The notes below the pieces were generated by a model. The model did no database searches. It was not told where the DNA came from and saw nothing but the letters and a program-made list of their open reading frames with translations. This document shows, one piece after another, positions 46,812-59,708 of a stretch of 64,000 bases of DNA (its first letter is position 1; each line of letters begins with the position of its first letter). The DNA comes from Sipunculus nudus (lineage: Eukaryota; Annelida; Sipuncula; Golfingiida; Sipunculidae). Location: positions 4,356,339-4,420,338 of the forward strand of contig CM049316.1 of assembly GCA_026874595.1 (NCBI GenBank). The letters are read 5' to 3'. Position numbers and translations under genes: made by a program.

Positions 46812-49800
46812 TCTGCATTCACAGCTGGTCATTAACAGAGTGGTTGGGATGACTCTTTACCAATTAATCTCGGGGTTTTGATGTGAGTACTCAAAGGCCA
46901 GGCCCTGACCACATACTCATTTGTGATGGAGCTGTGGTTCAATACTTTCTTCAGGGTTCATACATTTTCAAAGAAACACATTTCATGACAATTTAAAGGA
47001 CCAATTTATATAAGCTCATTAGAATATCAAGGGCCTCACATGACAATCTGTGGTACACTGCATCAATACACTGATGGAGGAATTTAGATTTAATGAAAAC
47101 ATCTTGTTGTAGAATAAAACACTATTTTTGTGAAGTTTTGTTAAAGTCCTAGAGCTACAGTCATCTTCCTCTTGACACTGAAATAAAAGAACTGATGGAT
47201 GGATTTTCAAATTTTGTAAGGAAGTACAAATATTTTCAGAATTTTAAATGAGTAGTATGAGCCCTGAGTATGTATATATACAGCTACTTTAGATATCAAC
47301 TTGATAGTGGGGGAATCTGGATATATATGTGATGTTCATTATTAAAATTGCACGGCAGCAAAAGAACAGGCAGACCAATGAAGATGTCATTGTGTATGTG
47401 TTGTGTTTTCTGTAACACACCCATGAACATTTTAACATATCTGACTCAAAGTCAAGTTCAGATCTTTACTGAGTGTTTCACCATTGCCTTATATTGGTCC
47501 ATGGGGAATTCATAATTCTGTACTGACTGGAATCACTCCCGGGAACATCAACATTAATGAAATAATGAACAGTCCTGCACTCTGAATATCCTTCTTGATC
47601 AATGCCATATTTGGGGACCAACTGGACAAGACCAGGTGCATACTGGGGTGTTTTAATAACACCCTTTGGCTAACTAATTAGATGCTGCAAGTGGATTCGG
47701 AGGCTGAGGAGCAGTCGCTTCAGGCATCCATAATAACGAGCTTAACTAGCCATTGGTAATTTGCGTAAAGTGGCGTTACCTGCCAACACATTAATCACTA
47801 ATGGATTAATGGTTGAGAGAGATTAGCATATGAACAGGAAATGATGAAATGGTCCCCCTCTGTGTCATGTGCTAGTACATATAAACAGAATCTAACCACT
47901 TGGAAAACCTACAACAATTTACATATGATCACTGATCTGGTAGAAAATTTATAAAGTGACAAAAAGTGATCAACCATTTTACCTTTAATACATTTAGTTT
48001 TAGAAAGGAAACAGCAGACTTTTAGTGTGCAACATCCAAATAAAGAAATTGCCTGCAAAATGTCAGATCTTAGAAGGAAAAATAATCTGTAAAATTTAGT
48101 TAAATGGCTTAATCATCTTTACATCTTATGTTAAAATCCAGGCACACCTGATAAACAAGAATGGTGTTGATTCCAGTTGAAATGGCATATACTGCTACTG
48201 TGTTTAAATTGCCATAAAATATCTACACACCATGCCATTTTCTTGCAATATGTGTTACATCAAATGCAGTTTATCGATATAATACTTAAAAGTTCTTTAA
48301 TGCAATATATCCGTTCGACCAGCAAGTTAGTGGGACTTTATTATGCTCACACTTAAAATGTGCAAGCTAAAGAATGCAGGGCTGTCTCACGTGGGACGCA
48401 GCTCATTCAAACTTGTTCCATGTCAGAATTTGCTGGCCTTCACTATAATGTAGCTGCTCCCATGACAATGGGACAGTTATTCCATTAATTGTAATCATAT
48501 CAAAATGTGCACTGAAAGTATTCTGAGACTCCAGTTTTTATACACTATACTGATGTCCATATGGTATTATTATGATATATACTTGATAACTGTTAACTGC
48601 ATCGATCCACATGTATCAATCAACAAGTCAGTCAATCATACTAGCCCCAATATACAGAGCATGTCCCCATTATTCTGTTGACCCTGACTTGTGGTAAGCA
48701 CCTTATTACTGAATGAAGATAAAGCTGTAATATATGATGTTCTTTTAAGCTTTCGAGAGATACAGTTATGCACAGGAACAGATCCAAGAGTCATTGCAGC
48801 TGTAATGGAATCAGATAAAATCTTCCAGCTTCGTTGTAAATGTTCACCAAACAGGGCTGAGTTAGGTGCTGGTTCTTCTTTTAGCATTTGAATTTAGCAG
48901 GAATCTTCAGTTTTTCAGTCTAGAGTTCAAATCGCTGAGCTTTGTGTAGCCCCACTCTCCACAATCCCCATTTATTCTGTACATCCCAAGGTCATCAGGA
49001 AACTGCCAAATTACCCGCCACGAAGCGTGCCATTGTCCTGACAGAAATTGTTTTTCGTGACCAATTTCCAACTTCAGGCATGAATGTGCAACTTCGCCTT
49101 GACTGGTAAGTTGTCTCTTACTGAGGTCTCAGGTCTGTTTATAAGGTTCCTGGCCCTCCAGTAAACTCACATAGTGTTTCTCCAGTCAACTGTTATTTAA
49201 TAATGGAACCATCAACTGTGAATCACAAACAAATTAAGGTTGCTTCAGCACTGTCAATTCACTTTATAAATACATGGATGACTGTAACAATCATAATAAC
49301 CTCTGCTGTATAACATGAAGTAAATACTTTACATGGGTGGATAATAGATTTATCCACAACAAATCCATGAGAATTATCAGACAAATGAAAGCAAAGAATT
49401 ATTGCTCAGTAGTGTAGCGCCAATATTCTGCAGGTCAACAAAATTGGCTATGCTACAGCTGATAATAACATATGGAATCTTAATATTAATTATTTCTTAA
49501 AAGAACAATCTAAAGGCTTTATTTTAAATTGAAGCTGTATAGCCAATATGTTTGTAAAATTTGAGGTTGATAGCTGTATCAGATCCAGAAAGATCTGGTA
49601 ACAGACAAAATATCACTGGATTGATATATTAATTGTGAAACTCAACACACACCATTGTATTATAATTAAGATTATATAGTCAAATAGTTACCATATAATT
49701 ACCATCATATGTTAATACCATGGAAGAAAGTGTTTAGTATGATACTTAGCTGTAAAATATAGTTTCTGGCTTATCTTGGGCAAAAACAGAAAACATCAAT

Positions 49801-52800
49801 TCAGTTGTTCAGACCGAGTTAGTCACCACAGGTGTCACAACTGAATGCTCAATTTGCATGTTAGCCTCATTACCAAAGTGTGAATAATATTTTGGGATGA
49901 TAGCTGCAGCCATTCTTGCTCAAATTATCTCTTGGTAGAAATCTAAGGACACACAACAGGTGGAGGGGAGGGGGGGGGGTGCTGCTCTGTGGTTTTATTT
50001 ATAAAAGTGAAAACAATTTTGAGAAATTTCAACTTGTGTACTGATAATGGTAAAAGGAAGTGACAATTAATTGGACAGAAAATTGACCATGCCATGTCTG
50101 GGGGCTAGGAGGATTTACAAGACAAGTAGTATTAATAGTCATTTATCATGCCAGTCAAGCTTTCATGTCAGAGGCCCACTTCAAAACATGATAATTATTC
50201 TGGTAAAATGATCTTTTTTTAATCAGAGTGAAGGGACTCTTAGTTCATCCAGTCTGCTAAAGAACCATTACAAATTATTCAGGTTTGAATGTTTATTCAA
50301 TGTTTATTTAAATGTCAAATGACACATTGTCATTATTACTAAACTTTGGATTCTATCTTCACATATTCTGTATACTTAGGGCTTTGAAACAATTTTTTTT
50401 AAGTTTGAAAATTATTTTACAGCTCAAGTTTCAGAATTTAATAATGGTTTTTACTTTCCTGAATATCAGATTTAAAGCAGAACAAATAAGTATGAAAGAA
50501 GAAGCAGGCAATAATTTTATTTAGAAAAAATCAAAGGCTCAAATTTCTAAATGAATCTTTTATTTGTCACATAAATTATAATATAAATACAGTGTCACTG
50601 ATTCATGGATGATGATTTTCAACAGTATTTATACAATGAACAATGAACATTCTGTTTAAATTCATACTTACATGCTCATATGTTTGCAATAATATTTTTC
50701 CATTCAATTGTTGGATATGTACAGGGAACAGCAGAATATGCCAGCACAAATCAAATGATATATCTGACAAGTAAGAATGTGAGAAATATGAATTTCTGCA
50801 ATAAAATTTAAATTTATAAGATAATACCTGCCATACTTGAATTTGAGTGGGTTGACAGAACCCTGACACATATTGTATTGCACATAAAAAAACTTCAAGG
50901 ACTCAGGGTAAGAGAGAGTTAATTGCCATGTCATGTCTCCGGTCAGGTGAAGAGGTCACTCATGTACACCTGCTTCATCAATTGTGAAATTGAGTGACGT
51001 GAAAAACATTAGCAGTTCAATAGATGTGTAACCAAAATCTAATGAGCTAAGGAGAACCATTAGGGTACACCTTTATTAATAAGAAGCATAACCAAATGAC
51101 TGTTTCTGTTGTATACTGAGATAAATATCTAAAGCTTTTCAAAGGTAATGAGACCAGGAGACCCATTAGTTAAACCTTGTTAATTAGAAGCATACCAAAA
51201 AGACTGTTTTTTATATATTTTGACACATTTCTCAGGAAACCTGAATGAGAGACATAAAAGCCTGTGTTATTGTATCCCTCTGTATACAGTTCAGCAGGAA
51301 ATAATCAGTACACACATGAATTAAGAAAAATAAAATGACTGACAATATAATTAACAATATGGCTGTCAATTTAACTCTGGTAACTCACTTCATACCTCCA
51401 ATTAATCCGATACACATTATGCAGATTGGAGAGAGTTAATTAAATGTGATAACCTCTTCCACCCAGCAGCTTACTGTCAGACCTCATGATCAAACATGTT
51501 AGGTCCTGTTCTTTATCTTTTAGCAGTATGCTGATTCAGAAATACGGCAGAATTAACATGGAATTCTCAACCATATTCTCACTTTGATTCACTCCTTTCC
51601 TGGATGTAATTACCCAAATGTTCAGGGCCTAGTATATAATCAACATATATTCAAGAATTCTATTTCTGAGATACCTTGCAGGCCTCATTAAATGTCTATT
51701 TTAAGTTAATATACATAACAATAATTAATCACTTTGGGCTTTTATAAACATTGACTTTACTAAAGCCTATGGAAGTCTATGCTTTATATTGTGGGTTTTG
51801 AAATTCTATTGATATGTTATAATTGATTCTAAAAAATTAATAGTTCCTGACAATTATTATTATGAAAGACATTCTTTCACATTTTAACTTGGCCATTTTA
51901 AATTTGACATGCTTTAGTATTCACACACCTTAGAGTGTCACTTAAACAACATATATAAATGACCAGACAACCACTTTCTGGACCACTGTGAGAACTTAAT
52001 GGAAAATCACACCCCTTCTTCTTTGAGTCTGGTCACAGGAAACATATGCTTGAAGCAATCTACCTATAAATATTCTATAACATGGCAACTGTATTAAAAA
52101 CAAAGGTGTACTTTTACCTTTGGAATGGGTGAATCCAGGAGACAACAGGTAAAAATGATGAAGATTTACAAGCAGAGAAAGAAGGTTCCTACTTTGAAAT
52201 CATATATTTTCCACTTCTTATTTCTGAATGTTAATCTCTGCAGATTATGACTACTCCAATACAAGGAAGTTATTTGGACAGTATATTAAAGTTGACACAA
52301 GCAAGGGTATGTCTGTAGGCTATTAACATGACAAGTTAAGGGTTAATAGCCATGAAGAGTTAAAGGTTAATGAATGTAAACTTGAATGAAATGTACTGGA
52401 TCATTGAAGCATCGGCCAGGAATATTGTCATGAACAGTAGATGGTTAATGCAAATAGACCAATAAGATGATTATGAACACTAAATGATTAATGCTTGTAG
52501 GCCTGAATCAAGACTATCATTAACATGGCTATAGGCTTTATCTGTACTGAAGAAACATGAACCAGACCAATTAGCAAAGGGAGATAGTCAATTCTGAGCT
52601 GGTTAGGTAATGAACCTTGAAATCAGGAGCAACAGGGGCCTCTGGGATAAAAAAGCGGATCCATTACCATGAAATGAGGGAGAAGACATGTACCTCAGAC
52701 GACAGCCTTCAGCTCTCGTTATCAAGAAACCCTACCTGAACATCATACCTGATTCTCATCATTCAATGTGTATAAAAATATATACATTTATTTTTTTATC

Positions 52801-53222
52801 CAGCCATAACAACATGAAGTAACACTGTCAGGATCTGAGTAGCTGTCTGATATGACAGACATGTCAATATCACTGATTGGTAACTTCAGGTATGTCATAC
52901 AGGTATAATTTAACATGGTGACACAGTGACCAAGAGTCAGAGGCATCCCCACATGTGTGAAATAGTTAACATATACCAGTACATAAAGATCAAAGCCACA
53001 TTCACTGTAATAACCTTAATTATATATATATATTTCTTGAAAAAGTTATTCTCAATTTCACACAGACATTCCTGGATAGCTAACCTTTAATGATTAGTTC
53101 TCAACTTTTTTATAAGTCAAGTGATAGGTTAAAAACACAATATTTAAAGATTCTTTAAACAATGTTAAAACAAACACATTTGTACTGATGTCCTTGTCCT
53201 TGAGGTAAAAATGGTAAGCATT
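46812..53222. other. Long stretch without recognised gene; a few conserved-looking noncoding patches
   Basis: No gene identified. Patches with richer composition lie at about 47650-47830 (clustered ATTA/TAAT cores, inverted ATTAATC/GATTAAT), 48390-48500 (ACAATGG, CATTAATTG) and 48990-49110. A diverged direct duplication occurs at about 51040-51110 and 51146-51215 (shared TTAATTAGAAGCATA-like strings). A TA microsatellite lies at about 53022-53035. The overlapping ORFs at 48636-48891 are unconvincing. Confidence 0.35.
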
Positions 53223-53227
53223 TGTTC

Positions 53228-54062
53228 TGTTACAAAGTACACTCTTATACATATTCAGGTCTAGGCGTACACTGATGTCCAGCCGTTAACTATTAGTTCT
53301 GGTCTCTCCGATCTGATTGCGTAAGGGGCCACCCAGCCCAGCGTCTGCGCGATGAGGCTCATGGCTTCCCCTCGACCCTGCTCAATATCCCATATGGATA
53401 TATATAGAGTGTTTTCTGTTAAATTATATTTTTCATTAGCAACCAAGTCCTTATTTATATTTCATAGAATAATAGAGTATCAGGTGGGCCTCTTTGTTCT
53501 CTGTATGTACATATATGCCATGATACCTTACCTTATTTAATTTTTCAGTTATTAATCATTTTTCAGTTGATAAATTAAGATCCACGTAGTATAATCTAAG
53601 TTTATTTCACATTACAAGTTAATTATATTTTGTGAATACGTCACAATAAGTATTACTGATAAAGTGTTGTGTGAGCTATCTAGCAAGGTATTATTTATTG
53701 TTGAGCTTATAATAGTCTTTGCTTAATAGGCATTTTAAGAGCAGACAGGAAACACACATTTACTCTGAAGTGGACAGATAACGATATCAGCCTTGTAGCC
53801 CTTGTTTCGTTAAGGTCCTCACTCACGCCTCTAGAATGTATAAGTATATACTGTGATGGCATTGAAAAGGTAGTCGGTGTCAAGTGTCGAGTAGGAGGTG
53901 TCAAGTTTCGAGTCTCCAGTAGCCTGCTGTTTCAATATATTTTTAATGTATGTGCATGGTGCGAACCTGTACGGCTTTGATATATATTGATTTAACACCG
54001 TCTTAACGTCTGCCTTGAGTTCCAGCTTCATGAGAGAACCTGCGAGTCGGCAACCCCTGACA
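53228..54062 (+). repeat. 5' LTR
   Basis: 835 bp, starts TGTTACAAAGTACACTC, ends GGCAACCCCTGACA. It contains a TATATATAG segment near 53398 and A/T-rich central sequence. Confidence 0.92.
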
Positions 54063-54065
54063 AAT

Positions 54066-54084
54066 TGGTGTCAGAAGTGGGATT
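54066..54084 (+). promoter_or_regulatory. Primer-binding site, tRNA-Leu type
   Basis: TGGTGTCAGAAGTGGGATT starts with TGG, complementary to the CCA end. The 19 bases match the complement of the acceptor and T-arm end typical of animal tRNA-Leu (…ATCCCACTTCTGACA-CCA). Position, 3 bp after the LTR, is as expected. Confidence 0.85.
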
Positions 54085-55837
54085 TCAGAAGTTCGCCGCT
54101 TCACGGACCTATGCCACGGAACAAATCAAATCAAATGGTCCAGATTAGTGAACTTATCACTCGAATGCGCTTCCTATGTTCAGAGGAGAGGAGAGGAGTT
54201 TCAGGAAGTTCACCACTTACTGGACACTATCAAAACCATACGGGGAAGTTAATCAAATGAAAATGAAGACAAAAGGTGCAAGTAGATTCGCGGCTCAGTT
54301 TGAATGGAAAACGAGAAAGGACATGGAAGCAAATTGGATGTTTTTATATATCAAGGCAACTAGTCTTGCAATCATGGCTTATAATATTATGTTTAACTTC
54401 ATGAGACATTAATATTACCTCTGTGATCGACAACCAAAAAAAAAAAACCGCAACATCGGACTGAGATAATTAATGTACTATCAACAAAATGGAAGATTCG
54501 ATGTGCCTTCAATCCTTGATGAACCGCGGAAAGACAAACTTCAGAAGCACTGCCATCCAGCTGTAGAGAAAGGAAACTTAACACCAGGGCCATGCAGAAG
54601 GTATCAAGACAATGCAGGTTCTTGCAGAAGATCCAAGGCTTCAGTGGTGAGATCATTGACATGGACATTATTTAATTTGTGGACTTGTTTTGGGCTATGG
54701 ACGGCCAGGTATATTTTGTTTTATGTCATGTGGATTTTTAGCGGCATGGGGCAACATCGTACAGATAGATGCCAGTGATGGATCAATTGTATATGTTGGG
54801 ACGCCATGTTTGCTCTGCCTGGGGCAGGTATGTTTTGTGCTTCGTGTTTTTTTCCCTGAATGACCATGTCGATATCTTTATTTCCTACTCTCGTTGCAAG
54901 GCAAGTGTAAGTAGTTTACTTCATTTGTGATTCAGCATTGATTATGCACGTCGAACTGAATATTTATCTATCTTTTGTTGTTTATCAAAGTTTCAAGCTT
55001 AATAATTTAATTCGGGTTTTGTTCAATTTCGTTGTTTCTGGTATACTTTTAAGATATATAATGGATATATAGTTGGTTGTGTAGGCTTTTATGGTTATGA
55101 TAAACTTGAATGGTTTATTGGTTTTGAGCACTTATTAACAGTTCTTGTGAAAAAGAGGGCCTATATGAACCTGGTTGGTCAGTATAAACAGTTGTGATGG
55201 ATAGGATATATTTAATGGTTATAAGTTGAACTGTGCATTTGATAGGTGTTTTGGAATGAAGGTTACTATGTTGTCTTCAGAGTTTGATGTTAGATGTAAT
55301 TCAGATGTAATCTATAGTGTTTGCAGGAGGCTAGGATTATCCATAGCTGTATCGCTAGATCAGACTTCAGACACATGACTGCATAAATTGCTTGTATAGC
55401 CTGCCTCTGTATATTTCGATTGTTTGATTTTATGTTTAGACAGGTTCACAATATTTCACATTTCAAATTTTTTAAAGTTTTAATATAGAGTTTTGAACAA
55501 TTTACAGTATAGTACCCAGTCAGGACATTTATATTAATGCTAAGTGGCTAAGAATTTATAGATAAGATGATATTTGTATTTATGAGCTATGTCAATTTCA
55601 AGCATGCGTGGATACTTTGTGCACACTTCCTGTTATTCCAGGGATATTTTTCTGTCATATGTAATGGGCTTTAAGTTTCACTGTGGTTGTGCTTAATTCT
55701 ACATTTAATTTATTCATATAATTTACTTTAAATGATCTGATGTCCCATGAAGATAGAACAGGTGTTTCTAATGTACCTATGCTGACTAGTAATTCTGATT
55801 AGTGTGCCGAGGACGGTCACACTTAAGGGGTTAGGTA
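54085..55837 (+). pseudogene. Internal region of the LTR element, no pol
   Basis: About 1.75 kb between primer site and second LTR. Open frames at 54015-54260, 54176-54412 and 54473-54778 overlap or abut in different frames. The charged segment near 54110-54350 could be a gag leftover, but no zinc knuckle, protease DSG/DTG or YxDD motif is present. Full gag-pol elements normally need more than 4 kb here. Confidence 0.6.
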
Positions 55838-56664
55838 TGTTACAAAGTACACACTTATACATATTCAGGTCTAGGCGTACACTGATGTCCAGCCGTTAAC
55901 TATTAGTTCTGGTCTCTCCGATCTGATTGCGTAAGGGGCCACCCAGCCTGTGCGATGAGGCTCATGGCTTCCCCTTGACCCCTGCTCAATATCCCATATG
56001 GATATATATAGAGTGTTTTCTGTTAAATTATATTTTTCATTAGCAACCAAGTCCTTATTTATATTTCATAGAATAATAGAGTATCAGGTGGGCCTCTTTG
56101 TTCTCTGTATGTACATATATGCCATGATACCTTACCTTATTTAATTTTCCAGTTATTAATCATTTTTCAGTTGATAAAATAAGATCCACGTAGTATAATC
56201 TAAGTTTATTTCACATTACAAGTTAATTATATTTCGTGAATACGTCACAATAAGTATTACTGATAAAGTGTTGTGTGAGCTATCTAGCAAGGTATTATTT
56301 ATTGTTGAGCTTATAATAGTCTTTGCTTAATAGGCATTTTAAGAGCAGACAGGAAACACACATTTACTCTGAAGTGGACAGATAACGATATCAGCCTTGT
56401 AGCCCTTGTTTCGTTAAGGTCCTCACTCACGCCTCTAGAATGTATAAGTATATACTGGGATGGCATTGAAAAGGTAGTCGGTGTCAAGTGTCAAGTCGGA
56501 GGTGTCAAGTCTTGAGTCTCCAGTAGCCTGCTGTTTCAATATATTTTTAATATATGTGCATGGTGCGAACCTGTACGGCTTTAATATATTGATTAAACAT
56601 CGTCTTAACGTCTGCCTTGAGTTCGAGCTTCATGAGAGAACCTGCGAGTCGGCAACCCCTGACA
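55838..56664 (+). repeat. 3' LTR
   Basis: 827 bp, starts TGTTACAAAGTACACAC, ends GGCAACCCCTGACA, followed by the target duplication GTTC. Nearly identical to the 5' LTR. Confidence 0.92.
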
Positions 56665-56668
56665 GTTC

Positions 56669-57252
56669 ATTTACAAAAATATCATAAAACAGGGAAAAAG
56701 GGGCAGTGGAATAGAATATATAAAATCATATTAATCATAAAGCCCATTCTCAAATTACAAAATTTTCTGCATAAACCTAAGGGCACTGTAAATATCATTT
56801 TGTATCTAAAGTGCCATTTGAGAGATATATGATATAATACTTGTATTTTATGGATTGCATTTATGAAAATCATTTCAGGAATAGACAATAAATCAGAAAG
56901 ACTTCAGGAAGTCTGGTGTTCTCCTCGGTGAGAGTACCATGTTACCATGGATAACTTCAGAACCAAATCATGCTCCCAGGGAAAACAATCCTACTGTCCA
57001 TCAGGAGGTTAATCATCTTAAAAGGTCGACAAATTATTATGAGTCAGAACATGTTAAACCTTGAGAGAGTACTTTTAAGCTCAGATAATATAACTTTTTC
57101 CCTGGTTTGACAATGTTTTTTTGTGTGATAACCAGCCTTCAGATGAATGTCTGTGTAAGTGCATTCTATGGGACTTACGGATGGAAATCTGATACAAGCA
57201 GGTGAGGACCATGCATGGTACAGCTGGTACAATACCTCTACCTGCTACCTTT
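56669..57252. other. Spacer without recognised feature
   Basis: No gene or repeat family recognised between the LTR element and the 63-bp array. Confidence 0.45.
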
Positions 57253-57693
57253 GTGAATCAAGGCTTTATTATAAGTGTATTGTGTTATTTTTATATGGCA
57301 GGTAGGGTTGGGTTTGTGAATCAAGGCTTTATTATAAGTGTATTGTGTTATTTTTATATGGCAGGTAGGGTTGGGTTTGTGAATCAAGGCTTTATTATAA
57401 GTGTATTGTGTTATTTTTATATGGCAGGTAGGGTTGGGTTTGTGAATCAAGGCTTTATTATAAGTGTATTGTGTTATTTTTATATGGCAGGTAGGGTTGG
57501 GTTTGTGAATCAAGGCTTTATTATAAGTGTATTGTGTTATTTTTATATGGCAGGTAGGGTTGGGTTTGTGAATCAAGGCTTTATTTTAAGTGTATTGTGT
57601 TATTTTTATATGGCAGGTAGGGTTGGGTTTGTGAATCAAGGCTTTATTATAAGTGTATTGTGTTATTTTTATATGGCAGGTAGGGTTGGGTTG
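57253..57693. repeat. 63-bp minisatellite, 7 copies, open on both strands
   Basis: Seven units of 63 bp, almost identical (unit 6 has one A-to-T change). Each contains GTGAATCAAGGCTTTATTAT, GTGTATTGTGTTATTTTTAT and GGCAGGTAGGGTTGGGTTT. As 63 = 21 x 3 and no stop falls in one frame on each strand, both strands show long ORFs: + reads VNQGFIISVLCYFYMAGRVG(F), - reads IHKPNPTCHIKITQYTYNKA(L). Perfect copies without synonymous bias and openness on both strands argue for a noncoding array. Confidence 0.95.
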
Positions 57694-57808
57694 GACACTC
57701 AGGTGTGCTTGAACAAGCATCTGCTGTCTTGGTGGAGAAGGAAATCACAAAATGTTGGGTAGCTGCTGGTTACATTTACTGACCCAAACTCTAAGCCAGT
57801 GCTTTATT

Positions 57809-57850
57809 ACAAGTGACTCTTGGGCCATGGTGCTAAGTCAGATGAGCAGA
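57809..57850 (+). mobile_element. Decayed family-1 5' terminus
   Basis: CAAGTGACTCTTGGGCC then ATGGTGCTAAGTCAGATGAG follows the order of family-1 5' ends, with several changes in the palindrome. It lies immediately before the LINE remnant. Confidence 0.4.
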
Positions 57851-57859
57851 GTGGATTGT

Positions 57860-58240
57860 GAGTTGTAAATCGGACACACTTCATGTTATAGTTGTTTATA
57901 GACCACCTTTCTCCAATAAGCATCCCGGTACACTAAATGATTTTATAGAGGAATTCAGTGGGTACTTTTGACACATATAGTGACAACACCACAAAAGATC
58001 ATTATTGGAGGAGATTTCAATATTCATTGTGAAGATAAACTAAATAGTGACACTAGAAAAATTCTTGATTTATTAGATGAAATGAATTTGAAAAAAAAAA
58101 CCATGCATTTTCAGCCACCCATGAATCAGGTCATGCACTTGATCTTCTTATTACCAGGGAAGGTGATGGTGTATTGCTACAACCCCCACAGAGAAGGTAC
58201 TTTATTTCTGATCATGCATTTATAAAGGCTCACACTGTAC
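57860..58240 (+). pseudogene. LINE endonuclease domain, broken
   Basis: Reads LHVIVVYRPPFSNKHPGTLN then DFIEEFSGYF, a stop at about 57970, then KIIIGGDFNIHCEDKLNSDT. GGDFNIH (58007-58027) is the Asp/Asn catalytic block of exonuclease-endonuclease-phosphatase domains. FISDHAF (58204-58221) holds the SDH catalytic histidine in a different frame, so there is at least one stop and one frameshift. The N-terminal half is missing. In intact LINEs this domain nicks the target DNA for reverse transcription. Confidence 0.85.
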
Positions 58241-58335
58241 CTGAAAAACCAGAAACTGAAACCAAAGAAATATCATTTAGGAAAATTAAAGAAATAGATT
58301 AACACAAATTTGAAAATGACATTAGGTCAAGTGAT

Positions 58336-58860
58336 ATGATGGACATGGACAATAAATCTGTTCATGAGAAGGTGATCATTTATGATCGGGAAGCAAAAGA
58401 AATTATAGATACGCATGCTCCAGTTGTTTGGAAAACTATAAAATTAAAACAGGAATCACCATGGTACAATCAAGAGCTAAAAGAACTGAAGAAAAAGAAA
58501 CATAATGCAGAGGATAAATGGCTCAAATCTGGACTGGACTCAGATCACAAAAGTTTCAAACAAGTACGTTTAGAATACATTCAAAAATGTGACATCGCAA
58601 AAAAGATGTACTACACAAAGGAAGTACATAAATGCGAGGGAGATCAAAAGAAACTCTACAAACTGATTAAAAAATTAACACAAGGTGCATCTTTAACACA
58701 CAATCCTGAATGTGAAATGACAATATATTATGTGAGAATTTTAGTGATTTTTTTTATAGATAAAATTGACAAAATCATGAGTGACACTGAAATGAACATA
58801 CGGAGTGAGAATATCGAGAATGTGATAAATTATAGGGAACATACCAGAACAACTGCTTAA
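58336..58860 (+). pseudogene. LINE linker region between endonuclease and RT
   Basis: The 174-codon open frame includes DTHAPVVWKTIKLKQESPWY, then NQELKELKKKKHNAEDKWLK and a Lys-rich helix-like stretch (YIQKCDIAKKMYYTKEVHKC). DTHAP(V) and PWYN(Q/E)EL are typical of the segment before RT in CR1/Jockey-type LINEs. The last ~50 codons depart from the pattern, suggesting a frameshift near 58730. It is the longest intact piece of this dead element. Confidence 0.8.
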
Positions 58861-59040
58861 CATTTTCTATTTTAAACCCTTGTCTGCTTCGGCAATTACG
58901 CAATTGATCATTCAGTCAGCAAAAAAATCATGCATTCTAGACCCAATATCAACTGCATTGATGTCCTGTTGGAACAAATAACACAAACTGTGAACAGTGC
59001 TTGAGTTGAAAGATCTTTCCTACGCAACTGGAAATGCACA

Positions 59041-59660
59041 GTTGTAACCCCACTGTTAAAGAAATTGGGAGCTGAACTTAATTATAAAAATTATAGACCG
59101 GTCAGCAACCTATCAATTGTCTCGAAAATCATAGAAAAGGCCGCACTTTCACAGTATATAGATCAACTGGAAAGAATCAATATGATTGCAAATAAAAACA
59201 CAGCATACAAAAAAATACAATAGCACTGAAACACTGCTTTTATAAGTTCATTCCGACCTGATGAACAGCATGAATGATCAAAAAGTTACCCTTCTCGTAC
59301 TCCTGGATTTAAGTGCAGCTTTTGATATGGTCAGCTTGGATATCCTAGCAGAGATTTTTCAGAACCAATATGGCATTAGGGGATCTGTATTGAGTTGGTT
59401 TCAGTCATACCTGAGTATCAGGATCAGAGAGTGAGAGTAAACAACTCTGTCTCTGATAAACATAATTTGAAATATGGTGTTTCGCAGGGAAGTTGCGCAA
59501 GGCCCGTGATATTTCTAAGCTATCTTAGCTCCCTCTATGACATGATGGAGAAACACTCGCCACTCATAGCCGGATATGCTGATGATCACCAACCAGGATG
59601 TAAAAGAACGGAAATGAAGCCATTAGAAACCTTGAGAAATGTATTTCAGATGTCAGAGCA
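59041..59660 (+). pseudogene. LINE reverse transcriptase domain, frameshifted
   Basis: Ordered RT motifs in changing frames: VVTPLLKK and NYRPVSNLSIVSKIIEKA (59041-59155); motif A LLDLSAAFDM (59300-59329); GIRGSVLSWFQSYL (about 59370-59412); motif B GVSQGSC (59476-59496, usual GVPQGS); motif C YADD (59575-59586), the Asp pair for Mg2+. Frames of motif A and motifs B/C differ, and a further shift separates the start of the domain from motif A. Not functional as is. Confidence 0.9.
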
Positions 59661-59708
59661 TAGATGTTGACCCACTGACTAAACATTAACTACACCAAAA
59701 CTGAATTT

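Larger units (their letters stand above)
53224..56668 (+). mobile_element. Non-coding LTR retrotransposon (LARD-like), complete, with TSD
   Basis: Two direct repeats of about 830 bp, each TGTTACAAAG...CCCCTGACA (TG...CA), flank a 1775-bp internal region. The target duplication GTTC is present at 53224-53227 and 56665-56668. A primer-binding site lies 3 bp after the first LTR; a purine-rich segment (AAGGGG, 55824-55830) lies just before the second. By eye the LTRs differ at roughly 2% of positions plus a few indels (one of about 7 bp near 53337), so insertion is fairly recent. The internal region has only short ORFs (81, 78 and 101 codons) with no protease, reverse transcriptase or integrase motif. 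It must therefore rely on another element. Ty3/Gypsy-type origin is likely from the TSD length and primer site. Confidence 0.9.

Noticed and set aside
48922-48940. GTTCAAATC as a tRNA B box
   Set aside because: No A box at proper distance and no cloverleaf could be drawn. The same holds for GATTCAAATC near 24400.
57202-57762. 186-codon ORF with repeated hydrophobic motif as a membrane protein gene
   Set aside because: It is a translation of the 63-bp array; the opposite strand is open as well and the copies show no codon-type variation.
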